DNA of 64,000 nt from an uncultured Lachnospiraceae bacterium (GTDB taxonomy: Bacteria > Bacillota > Clostridia > Lachnospirales > Lachnospiraceae), in the NCBI GenBank assembly GCA_947169385.1, contig CAMVPR010000005.1, positions 26,357 to 90,356 on the forward strand. The letters run 5' to 3'. The translations under genes were made by a program, and so were the position numbers. This document shows, in pieces, positions 1-9,600 of this stretch. How positions within the stretch are numbered: position 1 is the first letter of the stretch; the number at the start of each line of letters is the position of its first letter. The notes under the pieces were generated by a model. It worked only from the letters and a program-made list of their open reading frames with translations. It ran no database searches and was not told the DNA's origin.

Positions 1-1
1 C

Positions 2-703
2 TGGGGAGATGTTAGCAGAAAGAAGCCTATTACCGTCGAGTGGTCTAAGTATGCTCAGTCGTTAACCGACAAGCCGGTAAAGGGAATGCTTACCGGCCCG
101 GTTACTATATTAAACTGGTCGTTCCCGAGAGAAGATATCAGTATCAAAGAGTCTATGACTCAGATTGCTCTTGCGATTCGTGACGAGGTTCTTGATCTTG
201 AGGCAAATGGTATAAAGGTTATTCAGATTGATGAGGCTGCGCTTAGAGAGAAGCTTCCTCTTAGAAAATCTGACTGGTACAGTGAGTATCTCGATTTTGC
301 GATTCCTGCGTTTAGACTCGTGCACAGCGGTGTGAAGGCGGAGACTCAGATTCACACTCACATGTGTTACAGCGAGTTTACGGATATTATTCCTGCGATT
401 GATAATATGGACGCGGATGTAATAACATTTGAAGCATCAAGATCAAATCTTGAGATTCTAGATTCCTTGAAAGAGTGTAACTTCGAGACGGAAGTCGGTC
501 CGGGTGTTTATGACATCCATTCTCCTAGAGTTCCTTCTGTTGAGGAGATTACCGTTGCACTTAAGAAAATGCGCGAGAAAGTGAATGATGATAAGCTTTG
601 GGTTAACCCTGATTGCGGTCTGAAGACCAGAGGGGAAGCTGAAACCAAATCAAGCTTGATTAACCTGGTTGAGGCAGCCAAGTTAATTCGTAAGGAAGCG
701 TAA
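2..703 (+). CDS. metE: Cobalamin-independent methionine synthase, C-terminal part (cut by window edge)
   Basis: MetE transfers a methyl group from 5-methyltetrahydrofolate to homocysteine in the cytoplasm, the last step of methionine synthesis. The open frame runs in from the window edge, so the ORF-track start at 86 is internal. About 233 residues of the C-terminal catalytic barrel remain, against about 750 for the family. The zinc and homocysteine site is visible: the HTHMCYSEF segment carries the His and Cys ligands, and [10 protein letters not shown] near the end carries the second Cys. The 5' end and any methionine-responsive leader lie outside the window. No convincing terminator follows; a short CCAC/GTGG hairpin lies in the 123 bp gap to the next gene. 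Confidence 0.95.
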   Translation, partial: WGDVSRKKPITVEWSKYAQSLTDKPVKGMLTGPVTILNWSFPREDISIKESMTQIALAIRDEVLDLEANGIKVIQIDEAALREKLPLRKSDWYSEYLDFAIPAFRLVHSGVKAETQIHTHMCYSEFTDIIPAIDNMDADVITFEASRSNLEILDSLKECNFETEVGPGVYDIHSPRVPSVEEITVALKKMREKVNDDKLWVNPDCGLKTRGEAETKSSLINLVEAAKLIRKEA

Positions 704-826
704 TATTAATATCATTTTCCAATCTATAAAGAATATGCCACTCTAAAGGTGGTAACATCAGCTTAAGCTATGTGTTATAATTGATTTATGTACACATGAC
801 TTTAATACAGATTGGGGATTGATATC

Positions 827-1285
827 ATGGCTAAAGACACAGGCGAGTTGGAGAATATTCTAAAAAGCACCCACACCGGCAATATCAAGGAGTATATTGA
901 GGCAAATGCAGGCAGTATGCTAAAGGGAGATCGCCCGTTTACCGACTATATGCGCGACCTTATAAGAGATAAAGGAATTAAGCAACAGGATGTGTTTTTG
1001 GAGGCGGATATACCTGAGAGATATGGCTATAAGTTGGTGTCAGGTGAGAAACATACAAGGCAGAGAGATATCATTTTACGAATATGCTATGCAGCACAGT
1101 TTACTGTGGATGAAACCAACGGAGCCTTAAAGCGTTACGGCATGCCTACTCTTTACGCCAAGGACAAAAGAGACGCGATACTTATTGTGATTTTTAATGA
1201 CAGACCGGGAGATATCTTAAAGGTCAATTCGGTTCTTAAGGATAATGGAGTCGAGACTCTGAAGTCAAGCGGCGTGCAAGATTAG
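827..1285 (+). CDS. Small helix-turn-helix-like protein next to a Ser/Thr kinase
   Basis: A 152-residue soluble protein. The track starts at TTG 812, but ATG 827 is preceded by TTGGGGA at good spacing and is preferred. The middle (about 40-120) reads like an XRE-type helical bundle: a DYMRDLIRDKGIKQQDVF helix pair, a YGYKLVSGEK turn, a helix rich in I/L/R, then a segment ending in a KDKRDAILIV motif. Whether it binds DNA is unknown. It is the gene immediately upstream of the kinase, separated from it by a terminator and a new promoter. I infer a functional pair with the kinase, possibly as a substrate or transcriptional partner, but nothing in the sequence proves this. Confidence 0.6.
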   Translation: MAKDTGELENILKSTHTGNIKEYIEANAGSMLKGDRPFTDYMRDLIRDKGIKQQDVFLEADIPERYGYKLVSGEKHTRQRDIILRICYAAQFTVDETNGALKRYGMPTLYAKDKRDAILIVIFNDRPGDILKVNSVLKDNGVETLKSSGVQD

Positions 1286-1300
1286 TTATATAAAGCAGTT

Positions 1301-1326
1301 AAACAGCAGGTTTTGCCTGCTGTTTT
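1301..1326 (+). terminator. Intrinsic terminator after the HTH-like gene
   Basis: A perfect 10-bp stem AAACAGCAGG / CCTGCTGTTT with a 5-nt loop lies 15 nt after the stop codon. The T stretch is short (TTTTC), so termination may be incomplete. Confidence 0.7.
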
Positions 1327-1351
1327 CACTTGTTTGTAAGTGTGGTATAAT
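1323..1351 (+). promoter_or_regulatory. Sigma-A-type promoter for the kinase gene
   Basis: TTTTCA, 17-nt spacer, TATAAT with an extended TGG just before the -10 box. It starts inside the preceding terminator and lies 41 nt upstream of the kinase start codon. Confidence 0.55.
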
Positions 1352-1392
1352 ATGAACACTTAACACATCTCATTTTAAAAGGCGGTATTAGT

Positions 1393-3018
1393 GTGGACGA
1401 CAATGGATTAAGAATTCTATCCCAATATGAATATATAAGAGATATCAGTTCAGAGCATGGCGTTTCGCTTGTTGTGTCTAAATTAACGGGGGAGTACTGT
1501 GTACGAAAAGTAACTGCTGTTTATAATCGTGAGGTCTATGAATATATCAGATGTAATCCTGTCCTTGGAGTTCCTGTCGTAAAAGAGCTGATTGAAGATG
1601 GAGATAAGCTCATAATAATAGAAGAATACATTGAAGGGGAGACTCTTAGTGAGTGCCTTAATATTAGAGGTGTTGTATCTGAGGAAGAGACTTTGTCTAT
1701 AATAATCAGATTGCTCGACATTCTTGTTTCATTTCATCAGAATTATCCACCTATTGTGCATAGGGATATAAAGCCGTCCAATGTAATATTAGGCAACAAT
1801 GGGTCGGTGTGGCTTATTGATTTTAATGCTGCTAAATTCGTGGACAGCGGTAAGACTCAGGACACCGAGCTTATCGGAACCAAAGGTTACGCGGCTCCTG
1901 AGCAATATGGATTTGGTAGTTCAACAGAGCGCACCGATGTTTATGCAGTCGGTATGCTTATGAAGGAAATGCTATACGGCGATTCAACGCGTCCTGCCAA
2001 CATTTCCCTTTCGTTGTCAAATGTAATTAACAGGTGTACTATGCTTGAACCGAGTGACAGATACGAGGATGCCTACTCTCTCAGAAAAGCTTTGCATGCT
2101 GTTAAGTACGGTCTTGAGAATAAGGGCAAGGAGCCGTTAACTGATAACACTGTTAACACTAACGCTTCAAGTATTAATTCACGTTCTGTTTCTGAGCCGA
2201 GCCGAGGTAAGCGCGAAAGTAAGAAGACGAATATAATCTTTGGAACCGTGATTGGCATGATATTGATTGCTTCTATTGTGGGTGCAGCTGCTTCTGTAAT
2301 AAAGCTTTACAAACCTTACTTTAAAGAAATGACAAAGAGTGGCTTTGATTTCTCTAATAAACCGTATGGTACACTGGTTGAAGAAGATGGTAGTATCGTT
2401 GATATGAATGGTACGGTTTATACATATATGGCAGATGGGTGGAATCTTTATACTGCAAATATGATTTCAGATTCTGCAGTCAAGATAAGCAGATGGAAAA
2501 AGGGTAGTTCGAGTGACGTAGAGATAGAGCGCAATAAAGACTTGGGAGTGTATGATTTTGATAATCAGGATAGTGGCATAACATGGATAGATGAAGGGAA
2601 GAATGCATTTTCCATCGAAATAGAAGAACCTAAATATACATATTATGATACTACTGAGGAGCAGGATACTTATGTGAGGAGAGCTGTATTTACAATTAAC
2701 AAAGTATCTGGTGGCAAGCTTATTACAACGTCTTGTAGGACTAATTCAGAGTATTATAGGTTTAAAGCGGATTCATATTATGTCTATAGAGCTATTCCCT
2801 TGGAGAACGGATTAATTAAGATAGAGAAATGGAAGGAGGCAGATTATCTTTCAGGTAATGAATACTATTATGATCTTACAACTGTTAATCCTGAAGGAGA
2901 TGAGCTTGACTTTGAGTGGATTGATGATGACGAGTCTTCATTTACGATAAAGACACACGATCCTGAGGAGAAAGAGTGGTCTGAGGATAAGAAGGTGTTG
3001 TTTGAGAGGAAAAAATGA
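1393..3018 (+). CDS. Membrane-anchored Ser/Thr protein kinase (PknB-like fold) with unique extracellular region
   Basis: A 541-residue kinase starting at GTG 1393 behind AAAAGGCGG. The N-terminal cytoplasmic kinase domain (about 10-240) keeps the ATP-binding Lys (VRKV, residue 39), the catalytic loop HRDIKPSN (123-130), the metal-binding Asp in DFN (143-145, replacing DFG) and an APE motif (168-170). The glycine-rich loop is poorly conserved. A Ser/Lys-rich linker leads to one transmembrane helix (about 279-304). The remaining about 235 residues are outside the cell, acidic and Tyr-rich, with no PASTA repeats. This is therefore not the classical cell-wall PrkC type. The external ligand is unknown. 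Catalysis is likely because K, HRD and D are all present. Confidence 0.88.
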   Translation: MDDNGLRILSQYEYIRDISSEHGVSLVVSKLTGEYCVRKVTAVYNREVYEYIRCNPVLGVPVVKELIEDGDKLIIIEEYIEGETLSECLNIRGVVSEEETLSIIIRLLDILVSFHQNYPPIVHRDIKPSNVILGNNGSVWLIDFNAAKFVDSGKTQDTELIGTKGYAAPEQYGFGSSTERTDVYAVGMLMKEMLYGDSTRPANISLSLSNVINRCTMLEPSDRYEDAYSLRKALHAVKYGLENKGKEPLTDNTVNTNASSINSRSVSEPSRGKRESKKTNIIFGTVIGMILIASIVGAAASVIKLYKPYFKEMTKSGFDFSNKPYGTLVEEDGSIVDMNGTVYTYMADGWNLYTANMISDSAVKISRWKKGSSSDVEIERNKDLGVYDFDNQDSGITWIDEGKNAFSIEIEEPKYTYYDTTEEQDTYVRRAVFTINKVSGGKLITTSCRTNSEYYRFKADSYYVYRAIPLENGLIKIEKWKEADYLSGNEYYYDLTTVNPEGDELDFEWIDDDESSFTIKTHDPEEKEWSEDKKVLFERKK

Positions 3019-3093
3019 CACTTTTGGAGGGTGGTCAAACAAAGTGCAGCAAATACGCGGTACAAAAATGGTTAAATTCCTCTAACATCATTC

Positions 3094-3122
3094 TTGTAAT
3101 TTTTTTTCATTTGCGATATAAT
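3094..3122 (+). promoter_or_regulatory. Sigma-A-type promoter for fba
   Basis: TTGTAA, 17-nt spacer, TATAAT, about 55 nt upstream of the aldolase start. This suggests a strong separate promoter, as expected for a glycolytic gene. Confidence 0.75.
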
Positions 3123-3177
3123 AACTCTATCTGGTGTTTGCATCGGAAATTTAAGATTGTTTGGAGGATTTTTTACA

Positions 3178-4041
3178 ATGATCGTTTCAGCTAAAGAAAT
3201 GTTAGAGAAGGCTGTTGAGGGACATTATGGCGTAGGTCAGTTCAACATCAACAACCTCGAGTGGACTAAAGCTATTTTGCTTACATGCGAGGAGCTTAAG
3301 AGCCCTGCTATCCTTGGTGTTTCAGAGGGCGCTGGCAAGTACATGGGCGGATTTAAGGTAGTTGCCGCTATGGTTAAGGCTATGGATGAGAGCCTTGGAA
3401 TTACTGTTCCTATCGCTCTTCACTTAGACCATGGTACATACGAGGGAGCAAAGGCTTGTATTGAAGCTGGTTTTTCATCTATCATGTTCGACGGCTCATC
3501 ACTTCCTATTGATGAGAATGTTGCTAAAGCTAAGGAGCTTGTTGAGATTTGTCACTCTAAGGGTATTTCAATTGAGTGTGAGGTCGGCGGTATCGGCGGC
3601 GAGGAAGACGGAGTTGTATCATCAGGTGAGTGTGCAGACCCTGAAGAGGCAGCTCAGGTTGCAGGTCTTGGTGTAGATATGCTCGCAGCAGGTATCGGTA
3701 ACATCCATGGCAAGTACCCTGACAATTGGGCAGGACTTCAGTTCGATGTATTAGAGAAGATTCAGGAGAAGACCGGTAAGCTTCCACTCGTGCTTCACGG
3801 TGGTTCAGGTATTCCTGATGAGCAGGTCAAGAAGGCTATCGGTTTAGGTGTTGCCAAGGTTAACGTTAACACCGAGTGCCAGCTTGCATTTGCTGCAGCT
3901 ACACGTAAGTATATCGAGGAAGGTAAGGACTTAGAGGGTAAAGGATTTGATCCTCGTAAGCTTCTTGCTCCTGGTACAGAGGCTATCAAGGACGTTGTTC
4001 GTGATAGAATCGCATGCTTCGGTTCAGCTAACAAGGCTTGA
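3178..4041 (+). CDS. fba: Class II fructose-bisphosphate aldolase
   Basis: A zinc-dependent aldolase that interconverts fructose-1,6-bisphosphate with dihydroxyacetone phosphate and glyceraldehyde-3-phosphate. The full length is 287 residues. The track start at TTG 3157 lies over the ribosome binding site; ATG 3178 follows TTGGAGGA and matches the usual start (MIVSAKEML). Visible signatures are HLDHGT (active-site Asp and zinc His), the ECEVGGIGGEEDG segment, HGKYP, and the HGGSGIPDEQ / VAKVNVNTE phosphate-binding end. It is a single-gene unit with its own promoter and terminator. Codon use (many CTT, GCT, GGT) fits high expression. Confidence 0.97.
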   Translation: MIVSAKEMLEKAVEGHYGVGQFNINNLEWTKAILLTCEELKSPAILGVSEGAGKYMGGFKVVAAMVKAMDESLGITVPIALHLDHGTYEGAKACIEAGFSSIMFDGSSLPIDENVAKAKELVEICHSKGISIECEVGGIGGEEDGVVSSGECADPEEAAQVAGLGVDMLAAGIGNIHGKYPDNWAGLQFDVLEKIQEKTGKLPLVLHGGSGIPDEQVKKAIGLGVAKVNVNTECQLAFAAATRKYIEEGKDLEGKGFDPRKLLAPGTEAIKDVVRDRIACFGSANKA

Positions 4042-4070
4042 TAATCGATTGGCTAAACAATTGACTTTAA

Positions 4071-4098
4071 GGACGGGTTTATCCCGTCCTTTTTCTTT
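4071..4098 (+). terminator. Terminator after fba
   Basis: Stem GGACGGG / CCCGTCC with loop TTTAT, then TTTTTCTTTTG, 30 nt after the fba stop. Confidence 0.9.
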
Positions 4099-4304
4099 TG
4101 TCTGAATTGCTAAATCAAGGTTAGCGATAGTTAACCATTTTTCGTCAAAATACACAAATTTTATTAAAAATTTTCGGCGCGTGAAGATTGCATAAAATTA
4201 AGACTAAATACATATTACTATGATACAATAAAGGTTAGTGCGTCAGGCATGTAGGGGTGTCTGGCTGGTTCGGAATTATATCATTTTAAGGAGGCTTGGT
4301 TTTT

Positions 4305-6629
4305 ATGAGTTTATCTAAAGGCGAGGAGCGCTTTAAACGAGTCGTGGCGTTGGTGGTGGCATTTGCTGTGGCGTTAACTGTAATTATTCCAGCGAATGAA
4401 GGATGTGAAGTTAACGCGGAGGGTGAAGTAGGTCAGATTACTAACTATGAGGTATTGCGCGCCGAAGGAGCAGGACCTAAGGTAGTTAGGAATCTTGTTC
4501 AGGAGAATGAACGAGCTATCTATTTTACTATTGACGGAGTCAGGGCTGTAGAAGAGACAGGCAGAGGAATCTATAGTGTCAAGGTAGAGGGTGGAAGCGA
4601 GTACTTCTACACCGGAGAGACAATAACATCATCTACTACTACACCGGGCGTATATTACAGCGATGGAAGGAGCGGAAGCCTCGCTAAAGGCTATTATTTC
4701 GTATATCCTGATGGAGATAAGAGCAAGAACATTCAGGTTCAGGTCTTGGATGTTGATGCAGCATTTTCTAAGAATTTTTCTATCAATAAATCATCATTTA
4801 GTGGAAGCGCAGGAACCTGGATAACCGATGCTTCGCTTAAGTCTGAGCTTGACTCGATGGTTAATGATAATGCGTCTGCAATGTATATCAATTATACCGA
4901 TTATAGCGGAGTTCCTTCGAGGACGCTTAGACCGGGAACTTCCAACAGTACGACTACATTCAGCACCTCTTTGTTAAGCTATTATGTTGATTCTGTGTCG
5001 GCAGAGAGAGTAGATATCAAGATTTATTACGGAAGCAAATACATAGGTCCGGCTTCGACACTTTATAGCTCATTTATTAAAATAGGCAGTGCGTTAGCTA
5101 ATTCGCCGGGATTTGGTTACAACACCAATGCATATAAGCTTAACGCCAATATGCCTAGCAAGGATTATTTAGCTGTGCTTGATTGGTGCGTGTACAGTGA
5201 TTCTAACGGTGCTACCGGAATACATTATAGTAACAGTAACAATAGTTCTAATTATGTTAAAGGTTCAGGAAGCACACCTGACAATGCAAGCTCACTTGCT
5301 CTTATTCCTGATGAGGGTGTGTATCTTCCACTTTCTGCAAGTTCGAGCAAGAAGAATTATCTGAAGATAAGATCGGCAAGTTATGCGGATAATCAGGCTC
5401 CGGCAATTAATGGAGCGGTAACGACGATATATGGAGCCGGAGGTCCAAATGTGATTACGTATAATTCGCTGAATGTAGGTCAAAACGTCGGCGTGGATGA
5501 TGCAGATTTATTTAAGACTATGACAGTTAATGCATCTAAGGGAGAGAGGGTTCTAGGAGAGATTACATCTGTAGGTGGTAAGAGCATTGGTGCTTCATTT
5601 TCAGATGATTATATAACTATTACACCTTCAGGAAATATAACGGTTAAGAAAGGTAGTTCTAAAGCGCTTACCTACAAGCTTGTAACCAAGACTCCTTACA
5701 CTAAGTTCAGAAATGAAAGCGGATCAGCTGCTACGAAGACAGAGCCTGTCATTTATGATTCGGGAAGTTCAGCGAGTCCGTCATCATACACTTTGGGATA
5801 TCAGACATGGAATGTAACCCTCACAATATCAGCAATAAAGGGAGAGGGAGCTGAAGATACGACAGAGGCAACAACTACCGAGGCGGAGACAACAGCAGAG
5901 GCATCCACAACTGAAAATGGAACAACTACCGAGACTTCTACAACTGCAGTTGATGGAACGACAGAGAGTGCGACAACAAATGTTGACTCAACAACAGGAG
6001 CTAACGCTACTACTGAGACTCCGGTGGTGATTTCACCTCAACCGGAGGTTCATGCCGATGACCTTGGAAATGTAACTATCAGCAAAATTACAAGCAAGAA
6101 ACTTAAACTTACTGTCAAATGGAATGAGGTCGCCGGAGCGGACGGCTACGAAGTATATATCGCCAATAGCAAAGCATTTACTAACTATGAAAGAGCAGCT
6201 GTTGTAAGTAACAAGACTTCTTGTGTAATTAAGTCATTTAACTGTAAGAAATTAAAGAAAGGCAAGAAATATTTCATCATGGTAAGGCCTTTTAAAGGCG
6301 CGCCGGTATTCACAACGACGGAGGACGGATACACTAAGGTGTGTAAGAAGAAAGGTAAGATGAATATTGTTATACCGAGCAATCCTGAGGAACCTAATCT
6401 AAGGTCGACCAAGATTCAGATTTCTACATCCGAGACATCAGGATTTAAGACTGTGGCAACGGTTAAGAATACTCTTAGAAGAAAGTGTACAGTCACGGTT
6501 AAGAAGTATAAGTCTAAGAAGCTTAAGAAGGGCAAGACGTACTATATTAAGTTGATTAGAACTATAGATACAACGCCTAAAGAATATGGCGATCAGAGTA
6601 CTGTTAAAGGATGCAAATGTAAAAAATAA
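4305..6629 (+). CDS. Secreted surface protein with Thr-rich linker and fibronectin-like C-terminus
   Basis: A 774-residue exported protein; ATG 4305 lies behind AAGGAGG (the track TTG at 4296 is inside the spacer). Residues 1-40 are a signal peptide with a long hydrophobic core ending near VNAEG. Residues about 45-510 form a large unrecognised module shared with the next gene, including the near-identical stretch GRGIYSVKVEGGSEYFYTGE. A Thr/Glu/Ala linker (about 520-575) follows, of the kind often O-glycosylated in secreted Firmicutes proteins. The end (about 590-774) holds two fibronectin-like units, each with a lysine-rich KKLKKGKxY strand. There is no LPXTG, SLH or catalytic motif. I infer an adhesin or matrix protein; anchoring may rely on the basic C-terminus. 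Confidence 0.75.
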   Translation: MSLSKGEERFKRVVALVVAFAVALTVIIPANEGCEVNAEGEVGQITNYEVLRAEGAGPKVVRNLVQENERAIYFTIDGVRAVEETGRGIYSVKVEGGSEYFYTGETITSSTTTPGVYYSDGRSGSLAKGYYFVYPDGDKSKNIQVQVLDVDAAFSKNFSINKSSFSGSAGTWITDASLKSELDSMVNDNASAMYINYTDYSGVPSRTLRPGTSNSTTTFSTSLLSYYVDSVSAERVDIKIYYGSKYIGPASTLYSSFIKIGSALANSPGFGYNTNAYKLNANMPSKDYLAVLDWCVYSDSNGATGIHYSNSNNSSNYVKGSGSTPDNASSLALIPDEGVYLPLSASSSKKNYLKIRSASYADNQAPAINGAVTTIYGAGGPNVITYNSLNVGQNVGVDDADLFKTMTVNASKGERVLGEITSVGGKSIGASFSDDYITITPSGNITVKKGSSKALTYKLVTKTPYTKFRNESGSAATKTEPVIYDSGSSASPSSYTLGYQTWNVTLTISAIKGEGAEDTTEATTTEAETTAEASTTENGTTTETSTTAVDGTTESATTNVDSTTGANATTETPVVISPQPEVHADDLGNVTISKITSKKLKLTVKWNEVAGADGYEVYIANSKAFTNYERAAVVSNKTSCVIKSFNCKKLKKGKKYFIMVRPFKGAPVFTTTEDGYTKVCKKKGKMNIVIPSNPEEPNLRSTKIQISTSETSGFKTVATVKNTLRRKCTVTVKKYKSKKLKKGKTYYIKLIRTIDTTPKEYGDQSTVKGCKCKK

Positions 6630-6640
6630 GGAGGCTCTTT

Positions 6641-9600
6641 ATGAGTAGCTACAACAAATACGTCAAGAGAATAACAGCTATGGGAGTGGCGTTAATAATG
6701 ACAATAAGCTTGTTGATTAATGGTTGGCAGGCTAATGGGGTTAAGGCTGAGACGATAGGAACGATAACTAATTATAATACGCTGTATTCTAATGGAGCAG
6801 GTCCGAAAGTTAATAGGAACACCGCCCAAGGAAATGACAGAGCAATCAGATTTTTGATTGATGGAGTTCAGGCTGTAGAGGAGACTGGTAGAGGAATATA
6901 CAGTGTCAAGGTAGAAGGAGGAAGTGAGTACTTCTACACCGGAGAGACTATAACATCAGCTACTACCACCCCTGGTGTTTATTACAGTGATGGAAGTAGC
7001 GGAAGTCTCGCAAAGGGATGGTATTTTGTATATCCTAATGGAGATAGGACTAAGAATATTCAGGTTCAGGTGTTAGAATCTGATTCACGACAAACTGGAG
7101 AGATATTTATTCGCAAGTCTTCTTTTAGTTATGCGGAGCATACTTGGATCACAGAAGGTTCATTAAAGAGTGAATTAGATACACTCATACTAAACAATAA
7201 TCGCTCGGTAATTTTGGCATATGTGAACTATAATGGAATAGTAGTTAACCCAGTTTATCCTGGAGCTTCGAATGGATCAACATCGTTTGAAGTAAATAAC
7301 TTAAGGTATTATATTGACTCGGTATCTGAAGTAAGAGCAGACATAAAAATATATTACGGTAGCAAGTTGATTGATAAATCTTCTTCGGGAAGTAGTTTTT
7401 GTATTAAAATCGGAGATAGACTTACTAATGCTCCTAGTTTGGATTACAATTCTAATGCTTATAAACTTAATGCGAATATGGAAAGCAAGGATTATTTGGC
7501 TATTTTTGATTGGAGTATTTATAAAGATAGCTATGGCATTAGCAATAATGTGAGTTATAAACACACTTATAATGCTGCGGCTTATAATCCTGGAAGCGGG
7601 AGTCAGCCGGATAATCCTGATTCATTTGTGTTGATTCCTAAAGAGGGAATATATCTACCTTTGTCCGCTTCGAAAAAGAATTATTTAAAAATTAGATCAG
7701 CGAGCTTTGCGGATAATCAATTGCCGGTGAATGGTGATTATACTACTGTCTATGGTCCTGGTGGTCCTCACGAGATTACTTATGATTCGCTTAATGTAGG
7801 TCAGACGGTAGGTGTGGACGATGCAGATTTATTTAAGAGTAAGTCGGCTAATGAGACTAAGGGAAATAGAATCCTTGGAGATATAACCTCTGTCAATAAT
7901 AATGCGATTGGTTCTGGATATTCGGATGAATATGTTACTATAACACCAACCGGTAGAATAACAGTTAAGAAGGGTAGTGGATCTCGTACTTATACACTGA
8001 AAACAAAGACGAAGTATACTAAATTTATTAAAGATACAAATACTGAGGCTGTGTTATATGATTCAGGTAGTGGAGCTTCTCCAACCAATTATACCTTTGG
8101 CTATCAAGAATGGACGGTAACATTAACAATTAAGTCTATTGTTGCTCCAACATCAGAAGCAGAAGAGACTGAAGCTGCAACTACGACAACAACTGAGAAG
8201 GCTACAACCACAGAAGCAACTAAAACAGAGGCTCCAACGACAGAGGCGCCTAAGTACAAGGTTTCTTTTGGAACTTCTAATTACACAGGACTTAGCAGTA
8301 AGATTAAGTTTAGTGGCGGCGGATTAACCGGGTCTAGTATCAATGTTGAAGAGAACACCAGCGTAAGTATTACAGGATTAGAGGGCGACAGTACATATTA
8401 CGAGCCTACAGTAACTATCTCTTACGGTGGCAAAGAAGAGACTGTAACTAACGGCGTATTCACTATGCCTGCTACTAATGTTACTGTAAATGTTACTTAT
8501 AAAGTTAAGGCTACGTCTAATATTACATATTCGTTCCCTGACAGACAGGGGGCAACTGCGACAGGACCTGCAACAGCGTTAGAGGGAACGACGGTATCAT
8601 TTGCTGTGCCTGGTTCTAACGACCAGTATAAAGATCCTGTAGTAAGTGCTACTTATGGTGACGATAATTTGCCTATTTCTTCACTTAAGCCGGGCACAAC
8701 CAATTCAAATGGTACAATCAATTATTCATTTACGATGCCTAATGGTAATGTAAATGTTAAGATTTCATATACGGAGAATGAATTTCAGATTAGCGCTAAT
8801 TATGCTGATACATATACCACATACAGTGCTAATGACCTGATTCTTTCTAAGACAACAGGAAAGAAAGGTGAAGTTATAACTGTTACTATTCCCGCAGCTA
8901 ACACAAGGTATAACACTCCTTCAGTTACTGCATCATCTGCGACCGGTAGTATTACAGTATCTAAGACATCTGATGTAAGTTATAATTTTACGATGCCGGC
9001 AGGTAACGTTACAGTTATAGTAACATATCAAAAGATTAGTTATAAAGTTACGACGTCGTCCAATAACACACAAGCTGCGATAAATGTTACTTCTCCTGCG
9101 TACCCTGATGCTAAAGTAACATTTAGCTGCTCAACGGGTGATACAGTTTATAAGAACCCTGTTGTTACTGTTAAGAGTGGAAGTACACCGATTGCATGTA
9201 CATATTCTAACGGTTCGGGTTCATTTACAATGCCTGATTCTAATGTAACTATCGAAGTAACTTATGAGGTATGGCACGACGTAACGGTTACCACTAACGG
9301 ACTTACGGTTTCTTTAGATAAGACCAATGCTAAGACCGGTGATAAAGTTACTGCGACAATGCAGATAAATGATACAGATTTCTTATACACCAATCCTAAA
9401 CTTACAGCTACGGGGGTTACATTAGGCAATCCTAGCGATTCGGGTAATGTTAGAAAATATCAGTTTACAATGCCTGACAAAGCAGTTTCGTTATCGGCAA
9501 CCTATGAGACTGCCATGTCACAGAAGGTTACAGTGAGTAACATTACCGGTGAATTTACAGCAAGACAGGCGCTTTCAAGCCTTTCACCATCAGGTAATAT

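Noticed and set aside
1-85. S-box or T-box leader for metE
   Set aside because: The window begins within the coding region; the leader, if any, is outside.
1301-1326. Riboswitch upstream of the kinase gene
   Set aside because: A single simple stem with T stretch best fits a terminator of the preceding gene.
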